A stretch of DNA of 64,000 bases from Plazaster borealis (Eukaryota; Echinodermata; Asteroidea; Forcipulatida; Labidiasteridae). The position numbers and the translations under genes were made by a program. Positions 62,601-64,000 of the stretch are shown here, piece after piece (position 1 is the first letter of the stretch; each line of letters begins with the position of its first letter). Below the pieces are notes generated by a model. The model worked only from the letters and a program-made list of their open reading frames with translations. It searched no databases and was not told where the DNA came from. The stretch is taken from positions 21,968,818 to 22,032,817 of the forward strand of contig CM037471.1 in the NCBI GenBank assembly GCA_021014325.1, in the 5' to 3' direction.

Positions 62601-63710
62601 TACTCATTAAAACATTGTACCTCCGCGGTGAAATATCCAATTAAACACCAATGAACACAAAATAGGACTTGCTATCAATGAGCAATAAAAGTTACTGAGG
62701 TATATAACTCTAGGCAACCTAAACTTTGTATATTATTATATTAATTACTTGCGTTCCTTTAATTTGTAAATAAGATTTGGTGTGTTTTGTTTGTGAATGA
62801 TGTAATCATTTTGAGTGTGCAATAAACGGAGTCATATAACTCCAATCAAAAGAAAAAAAATAAAAGTTACTGAAACCAAAGAACAACAAAAGTCAAAAGA
62901 AAGACATTAAAATGAGAGGGAAAAACTCACCAATAATGAGGAAGATGATGAAATACAAGCAGTAGAATCGGTTGAACATGTACGCTGGCATCGTAACTAT
63001 AAACAAAAATGTTATTTATAATATCACCAATCAAAACACATTCACACGATTGAAAAAGATAGTGTTGGTATGAGAATTAAGTTTAATTTATTCATTTCAG
63101 CCAGACACTATTTAAAATTCAGCTACACCCAACGCAACTTCGGAACCTAAACTTGAGTTGATGACTATCAGCCAATTAAGTCAGGGATGAGATTTGACAA
63201 ATTTGAAATAATTCCTGAAAAATGGCTTGCAGGCCTGGGTTCCCCCTTATTTGAGAACCGGTACCCCCCCCCCAGATGTTACACTGAAGGAGGTTTACAC
63301 TCTGTGCATCACAGGAAATAAATATCCACAGGTTTGTGGACTATTTCTTTCTCATTTTGGTGACTGCTTTACTTCCTTGAAGAAAATTTGAAGGCTCAAG
63401 GAGGTTTGAGAAACTCCTGAGATCAGGAAAAATCCTGAGTCAGTGTCAGGGGAAACCAAGCTCATGAAGCCACTTATGATATGAAGAAAGTATTAACCCA
63501 ATTCACCTGACGTCATCATCACAATAATCTCACTTGCCCCATTTTGGGAGTCAATGTCAAGTGCGTAATACAGTATCATGCGAATTTTGGGCGAAGCAGC
63601 ATTTACATGTATACCTCCAGATTCAGCATGTGACATACGTTCAAGGGGGTCAATAGTTTAGAATGTGCTTACCATCTGGGTTGTTAGCCATAGTCAGCAG
63701 AGCAAACAGG
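48778..63710 (-). CDS. TPCN2: Two-pore cation channel, TPC2-like, 3' part (17 exons, 5' end outside window)
   Basis: Joined exons encode about 493 residues of a two-pore channel, an endolysosomal cation channel that in animals responds to PI(3,5)P2 and NAADP. Numbering from the first visible residue: pore I filter with ANNPD (8-12), IS6 (about 25-48), FRGYLL and RRRLG just after IS6 (51-68), EF-hand-like linker loop (123-134), IIS1 (about 172-190), IIS2 (about 205-228), IIS3 (about 240-262), IIS4 (286-300), IIS5 (about 318-340), pore II filter VVNNW (390-394), IIS6 (about 410-434), then the tail ending EELMEALRSQPHMKPLHL. As I remember human TPC2, NNPDV, FRGYL, RRRLG, RAFxGILV, NNFDDFA, VVNNW, ALILENF and YQM all match it in order, and the length from filter I to the stop is as expected. 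TPC3 shares many of these motifs and is the main alternative. Phases agree at all 16 junctions. The first third of the protein (N-terminus, IS1-IS5) is beyond 64000. Introns are full of SINEs, MITEs and minisatellites. Confidence 0.9.
48972..49069 (-). CDS. TPCN2: TPC2-like exon p: C-terminal tail
   Basis: Ninety-eight bases between TGCAG and GTAAAT. It encodes NFITKWDREQQVLRTGDP, then NNQPSYQMSVHTMF and part of an Arg codon. KWD and the YQM.V...FR pattern match the cytosolic tail of TPC2. Confidence 0.9.
49070..49726. other. Intron; fragment of a TTGAAATTAACACTGGAC-type dispersed repeat
   Basis: About 49299-49430 matches the left end of the fuller element at 42011-42436 (ACACTGGACC, GAGGCCAGT, GGGCCAGTAAA). 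The rest is AT-rich intron without recognisable content. Confidence 0.6.
49727..49808 (-). CDS. TPCN2: TPC2-like exon o: IIS6
   Basis: Eighty-two bases between CACAG and GTGAGT. It encodes WSNLFFLAWYFVSVLVCLNV and FTALILE, helix IIS6 lining the pore. It continues as NF in the next exon, restoring ALILENF. Confidence 0.92.
50061..50404. mobile_element. MITE-like element, family A, in a TPC2 intron
   Basis: Starts AAAGGCATCGTACACGTTTG and ends with its inverse GTGTACGATGCCTTTAAA, so it has terminal inverted repeats of about 20 bases. An internal hairpin AAACTTCTTGCAAGAAGTTT lies near the middle. Related copies are at 18337 and 51933. It has no coding capacity. Confidence 0.85.
50492..50574 (-). 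CDS. TPCN2: TPC2-like exon n: pore II selectivity filter
   Basis: Eighty-three bases between TGCAG and GTAGGT. It encodes AALVVLFDIMVVNNWHVFLK and then EYADVTS. The VVNNW filter is the clearest TPC signature in the window; tandem Asn at this place is linked to Na+ preference in TPC2. The donor must be the first of two overlapping GTAGs, because the second would add a stop. Confidence 0.93.
50632..51067 (-). mobile_element. tRNA-Leu-derived SINE, full length
   Basis: The head on the minus strand begins near 51067 with GTGTCGTGGCCGAGCGG, has a CTCAAGC anticodon loop (CAA, Leu) and a box B of GGTTCGAATCC. A body follows containing TTATATAGCGC and its partner AAGGCGCTT (written on the plus strand as GGCTTCTTATATAGCGC), and it ends in an (ATT)n tail at 50632-50660. 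Sister copies are at 54856, 55622 and 62008. Confidence 0.88.
51447..51513 (-). CDS. TPCN2: TPC2-like exon m: approach to pore II
   Basis: Sixty-seven bases between AACAG and GTGAGT. It encodes SQIVCGSYNQLQYWANNFDD and FA. CGSxxQLxYWxNNFDDFA is the segment before pore helix II in TPC2; the NxS just upstream (NNSS, across the junction) could be glycosylated. Confidence 0.9.
51640..51735. repeat. Dispersed repeat, inverse of 39390-39465
   Basis: ATTCTACTGCCGCGGAGTAG and AATTTGGGAGAC correspond in inverse orientation to CTACTCTGCGGCAGTAGAAT and GTCTCCCGAATT at 39.4 kb. The short CTACTCTGC.GCAGTAG core is itself palindromic. No class can be assigned. Confidence 0.6.
51933..52312. mobile_element. 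MITE-like element, family A, in a TPC2 intron
   Basis: Begins TTTTAAGGTATCGTACACG and ends CAGTGCCTTTAA, with the same interior as 50061-50404, including the TTCTTGCAAGAA hairpin and a CATATGTTGGGATACACCAA segment. The right end has drifted. Confidence 0.85.
52334..52419 (-). CDS. TPCN2: TPC2-like exon l: IIS5 and turret
   Basis: Eighty-six bases between TCCAG and GTAAGT. It encodes VIYYIFAAIGMELFSDTIP, the outer half of IIS5 and the start of the lumenal turret, and ends in two bases of a Ser codon. Confidence 0.9.
52582..52653 (-). CDS. TPCN2: TPC2-like exon k: IIS4-IIS5
   Basis: Twenty-four codons between ACCAG and GTAAGT, phase 0. It encodes TMSVIAATLFGLIRNLRAFI and GILV. The NxRAFxGILV stretch is a strong two-pore channel motif. 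Confidence 0.9.
52826..52945 (+). mobile_element. tRNA-like SINE, family M
   Basis: The tRNA-like core (AAGCTCAGTTGGTAAAGTGC, then GAGGTCATCGGTTCATATCC) is flanked by TTGACAAAATAGGGAGATCG and TCAATTTTTCTTTGTTCAACC. The same flanks surround the copy at 9228, so the repeated unit is larger than a tRNA. Confidence 0.8.
53476..53578 (-). CDS. TPCN2: TPC2-like exon j: IIS4 voltage-sensor helix
   Basis: 103 bases between TGCAG and GTAAAA. It encodes SNGVLTEAIPLFDLV, then the IIS4 helix RIINILIIFRLFRLI. Arginines are at assembled positions 286, 295 and 298, with Ile at 292, three residues before the second Arg. The acceptor is directly joined to a 51-bp minisatellite in the upstream intron. Confidence 0.9.
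53579..54150. repeat. 51-bp minisatellite joined to a TPC2 splice acceptor
   Basis: Eleven units of about 51 bases (CAAATCATGAGGCGAGACAA, GAAGAAACACAGACC, AATCAGATTGGGGG) start right at the acceptor of exon j. On the gene strand each unit contains TTTCTTCTTGTCTC and CTGATTG, a pyrimidine tract and a branch-like site. The unit is 17 codons long, so all frames read through. This is periodicity and gives no evidence of a protein. Confidence 0.92.
54465..54628 (-). repeat. Family C dispersed repeat fragment
   Basis: Contains GAGTTTACTGGCCC, TCACTGGCCTCG and CCAGTGTTAATTTTGAGCCC, the inverse of the left end of the element at 42011. It lies in the intron between exons i and j. A low-complexity stretch of AAGCC/GGAGCC repeats follows at 54650-54725. 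Confidence 0.7.
54786..54838 (-). CDS. TPCN2: TPC2-like exon i: IIS3
   Basis: A short exon of 53 bases between TACAG and GTAAGT. It encodes FIEIMYAVVNGNLFGPK and two bases of a Gly codon. It was placed by frame continuity between exons h and j; the motif alone is weak. Confidence 0.8.
54856..55200 (-). mobile_element. tRNA-Leu SINE, head-truncated copy
   Basis: The body (GGCTTCTTATATAGCGCTCA through TTGCTTAAGGACACAAGT) matches 50632-51067, but the tRNA-like head is missing and the match stops near 55200. The AT-repeat tail is at 54856-54870. Confidence 0.82.
55480..55566 (-). CDS. TPCN2: TPC2-like exon h: IIS2-IIS3
   Basis: Twenty-nine codons between TTCAG and GTGAGT, phase 0. It encodes LLKVWAYGCRRYAMSKLNVF, then DGVLTLLLV. 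The LKVWAxGxxRY...NVFDG signature of the IIS2-IIS3 region is conserved in two-pore channels. Confidence 0.9.
55622..55918 (-). mobile_element. tRNA-Leu SINE, diverged and truncated copy
   Basis: TTTATATAGCACTTTATC, TCTTTTACGTGCGTTACACA and CATCCGAAGGACGCAGCAAT match the SINE body. Only the box B edge of the head (TGTCACGACCGGGACTT) remains. Confidence 0.75.
56204..56302 (-). CDS. TPCN2: TPC2-like exon g: IIS1-IIS2 loop and IIS2
   Basis: Thirty-three codons between TGTAG and GTGAGA, phase 0. It encodes an acidic lumenal loop (VEVQFEYDSSFYGRDN) and most of helix IIS2 (FIFILYYVFEQ). Confidence 0.87.
56346..56538. mobile_element. MITE-like element, family B
   Basis: Ends GGGTCCAATTTCTCAGAGCT and AGCTCCATGAAACTGGGCCC are inverted repeats. 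The interior has the AAGCAC/GCTAAGCA and ACCAGCCAAAATACCATG segments shared with 57821 and 46586. Confidence 0.85.
56717..56836 (-). CDS. TPCN2: TPC2-like exon f: entry to IIS1
   Basis: Forty codons between TTCAG and GTGAGT, phase 0. A basic segment (KNNRYLRRLQYCITHRFF) leads into hydrophobic helix IIS1 (FGAFVAMCNVIVIS). Position between the EF-like linker and the next exon fixes the assignment. Confidence 0.83.
56930..57275. repeat. 69-bp minisatellite in a TPC2 intron
   Basis: Five units of 69 bases with AACAGCATATTTTGTTTGAT, TCTGTTGGACTGAG and CTAACCACCC. The length is a multiple of three, so an apparent minus-strand reading frame repeats a 23-residue block. I regard that as noncoding. 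Confidence 0.9.
57456..57545 (-). CDS. TPCN2: TPC2-like exon e: EF-hand-like loop
   Basis: Thirty codons between TGCAG and GTAAGG, phase 0. It encodes DLDENMGGSLTSTDFQQLFD followed by VLDRVTSRGR. The twelve residues DENMGGSLTSTD have D, N, G, G, L and D at EF-hand loop positions 1, 3, 5, 6, 8 and 12. Animal TPCs usually carry a degenerate loop here, so calcium binding is not implied. Confidence 0.85.
57630..57808 (-). pseudogene. Non-LTR retrotransposon ORF2 C-terminal remnant
   Basis: Minus-strand peptide PTPECDCGAADQTARHVV, NECPIRKLDGG, then RWLLDMDLNKLLN and stop. The CxCG..QT..H....CP.R pattern is the zinc-knuckle-like C-terminus of many LINE reverse transcriptases. Only about 55 residues remain, followed upstream by a MITE, so it is a dead 5'-truncated fragment in the channel gene intron. 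Confidence 0.75.
57791..57820. repeat. Perfect 30-bp palindrome at the LINE/MITE junction
   Basis: AGGTGTTGGCTTCAT is followed at once by its exact reverse complement, with no spacer. One half belongs to the LINE remnant; the other touches the first base of the family B MITE at 57821. Confidence 0.9.
57821..58013. mobile_element. MITE-like element, family B (best-preserved ends)
   Basis: GGGCCCAATTTCATAGAGC at the left and GCTCTATGAAATTGGGCCC at the right are perfectly inverted over about 19 bases. The interior contains GCTTAAGCAC and GGCTAAGCAG blocks. Length about 193 bases. Confidence 0.9.
58140..58300. repeat. Family B-like fragment
   Basis: TTTGCTAAGCAAATACTG, GGGAACCAGTCACAAGCAAT and TTTGCTTAGCATATTTG resemble the interior of family B (compare 7120-7284). 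The terminal GGGCCCAATTTCAT ends are not clear. Confidence 0.55.
58310..58545 (+). mobile_element. SINE family D, 5'-truncated
   Basis: GGACCCAACTTCGAATC (box B region), GTGGATTGGGTTTTCAGCCC, GTGGGGTTTTCCTCCCACAT, CTTCACAACCAGAATTAATA and an AATA tail. Matches the copy at 18755 and, inverted, 11658. Confidence 0.75.
58593..58784 (-). CDS. TPCN2: TPC2-like exon d: domain I-II linker
   Basis: The largest exon, 64 codons between CACAG and GTAAGT, phase 0 at both ends. It begins HSMQSSLLRRRLG, matching the SLQTSLFRRRLG segment of TPC2, and continues with a helical, basic stretch (AAFEMLRRQGRLTLNTAR) of the EF-hand-like region. A second AG 12 bases downstream would remove four codons; comparison with TPC2 favours the longer form. 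Confidence 0.88.
59040..59352 (-). repeat. Family A-related repeat, inverted relative to 40757
   Basis: ACCATGAAGCTAACCTGTGA, GAGATATTGCTGAAAATCTG and GTCATTACCAAACGTATACA are the inverse of sequences at 40757-41100. The right end CGTATACAGACCCTTTTAA is the family A type terminus. Confidence 0.75.
59578..59642 (-). CDS. TPCN2: TPC2-like exon c: IS6 and FRGYLL
   Basis: Sixty-five bases between GGCAG and GTGAGT. It encodes LYFFFNMLTAVIYNEFRGYL and one more Leu, the inner half of pore helix IS6 and the start of the cytosolic linker. The NxLxAxIYxxFRGYL pattern is diagnostic for TPC2/TPC3. Confidence 0.9.
59795..60558. repeat. 22-bp minisatellite inside a CAGGCCTGGAATT element
   Basis: The outer sequence is a short inverted-repeat element (CAGGCCTGGAATTTCATC at the left, ACTCCAGGCCTG at the right). 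Its inner block GGCCAAGACCAGGGGCAACA has been amplified to about 28 copies of 22 bases (59910-60510). Because 22 is not a multiple of three, several frames on both strands read through for over 200 codons; these have no other sign of coding. Confidence 0.9.
60612..61913 (-). repeat. 259-bp tandem array, five units with a tRNA-like core
   Basis: Five units of 259 bases. On the minus strand each contains TAGTCTAGTTGGTAAGAC (box A-like) and GGGTTCGAATCCCACC (perfect box B), so the unit is derived from a tRNA-like retroposon. Units 1, 3 and 5 share TTGGTTTTTACC and CAGTTCGAATCC; units 2 and 4 share TTTATTTTTACC and CAGTTTGAATCC, giving a 518-bp dimer pattern. Confidence 0.92.
61877..61991. repeat. 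Inverted repeat closing the 259-bp array
   Basis: The 36 bases at 61877-61912 recur as an exact reverse complement at 61956-61991. The 43-base spacer is the inverted start of another unit (TACACCGATGTGTGTTAGC reversed). Confidence 0.9.
62008..62431 (-). mobile_element. tRNA-Leu-derived SINE, full length
   Basis: Minus-strand head starts near 62431 with GTGCTGTGGCCGAGCGG, then CTCGAGC in the anticodon loop place and GGTTCGAGTCCCGGTCGTG. Body and AATAATATTAATA tail match 50632-51067. Confidence 0.87.
62432..62930. other. Intron without recognisable features
   Basis: AT-rich, no frame or repeat that I recognise. It is part of the intron between exons b and c. Confidence 0.5.
62931..62996 (-). 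CDS. TPCN2: TPC2-like exon b: end of pore I and IS6
   Basis: Sixty-six bases between TATAG and GTGAGT. It completes Val of NNPDV and encodes TMPAYMFNRFYCLYF and then a run of Ile/Phe/Leu that begins IS6. The last base is the first of a Gly codon finished by the next exon. Confidence 0.88.
63180..63450. repeat. Dispersed repeat, family I
   Basis: GGGATGAGATTTGACAA, GGACTATTTCTTTCTC and TTTTGGTGACTGCTTTACTT match two parts of 31175-31810. A C-tract interrupts it at 63265. A weak similarity of 63455-63485 (AAGCTCATGAAGCCA) to the filter exon copy at 63710 may be an older fragment of the same duplication. Confidence 0.55.
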
Positions 63711-64000
63711 CTTATGAAGCCAGTTAGGATATCAAGTAAGCATAGTTTAGAGTCTGCTTACCATCTGGGTTGTTAGTGGTAGTCAGTAGAATAAACGCCA
63801 GTTAGGATATCAAGTATAAAGCATAGTTTAGAATCTGCTTACCATCTGGGTTGTTAGTGGTAGTCAGTAGAATAAACGCCAGTTAGGATATCAAGTATAA
63901 AGCATAGTTTAGAATCTGCTTACCATCTGGGTTGTTAGTGGTAGTCAGTAGAATAAACGCCAGTTAGGATATCAAGTATAAAGCATAGTTTAGAATCTGC
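63664..64000 (-). repeat. Tandem copies of the pore-I filter exon (89/81/81-bp periods)
   Basis: The filter exon and its GTAAGC donor occur four times, with donors at about 63672, 63761, 63842 and 63923. The array may continue past 64000. The three distal copies are nearly identical and read AFILLTTTNNPD before the donor. The proximal copy, taken as the real exon, reads LFALLTMANNPD and has eight extra bases that create the upstream AG. The distal copies have an in-frame TAA just upstream and no suitable AG, so they look like exon ends without acceptors. Confidence 0.85.
63673..63710 (-). CDS. TPCN2: TPC2-like exon a: pore I selectivity filter
   Basis: Encodes LFALLTMANNPD and ends with one base of a Val codon before a GTAAGC donor. 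The match to the LLTTANNPD type filter of TPC2 identifies it. The 5' limit is uncertain: an AG at 63711-63712 preceded by a CTAAC branch-like site gives this 38-base exon, but the frame stays open upstream to about 63750. Partial copies of this exon follow toward 64000 (see the tandem repeat there). Confidence 0.7.

Noticed and set aside
48778..63710. Assignment to TPC1
   Set aside because: RRRLG after IS6, VVNNW filter, Ile in IIS4 and the PHMK-type C-terminus fit TPC2 or TPC3.

Overview
The window is animal nuclear DNA. It has no operons, has split genes with GT/AG introns, and is dense in short non-autonomous mobile elements, tRNA-derived SINEs and minisatellites. The repertoire (many short inverted-repeat elements with GGGCCCAATTTCATA ends, tRNA-Leu-like SINEs with TATATAGCGC bodies, TTAGGG-type telomeric blocks) and a two-pore channel gene fit a marine deuterostome invertebrate. 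An echinoderm, probably a sea star, is my best guess, made by pattern recognition without any database search.

One protein gene can be reconstructed: the 3' two thirds of a two-pore cation channel, TPC2-like, on the minus strand between 48778 and about 63710. Seventeen exons were placed by hand. All 16 junctions keep the reading frame, all donors are GT and all acceptors AG (only the 5' limit of the first exon is uncertain), and together they give about 493 residues: pore I filter, IS6, an EF-hand-like linker, the whole second six-helix domain with its NNW filter, and the C-terminal tail with stop codon. The N-terminal part lies beyond 64000.

Positions 1-47500 hold no gene I can support. They contain inverted-repeat elements of several families, SINEs, a broken non-LTR retrotransposon end (39.8-40.1 kb) and large tandem arrays: a 5.5 kb array of a 16-bp unit (22.9-28.4 kb), an inverted array of another 16-bp unit (21.6-22.0 kb) and a 20-bp minisatellite (33.0-33.9 kb). 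A small palindromic element with a telomere-like CCCTAA core occurs at 21.4, 22.8, 33.9 and (fragment) 32.3 kb, and its terminal sequence is the unit of the 5.5 kb array.

The recurring theme is that tandem arrays grow from recognisable seeds: the end of an inverted-repeat element (16-bp array), the inside of a CAGGCCTGGAATT element (22-bp array), a tRNA-like retroposon (259-bp array), and three places in or beside the channel gene: its last exon, one splice acceptor and its pore-I filter exon.
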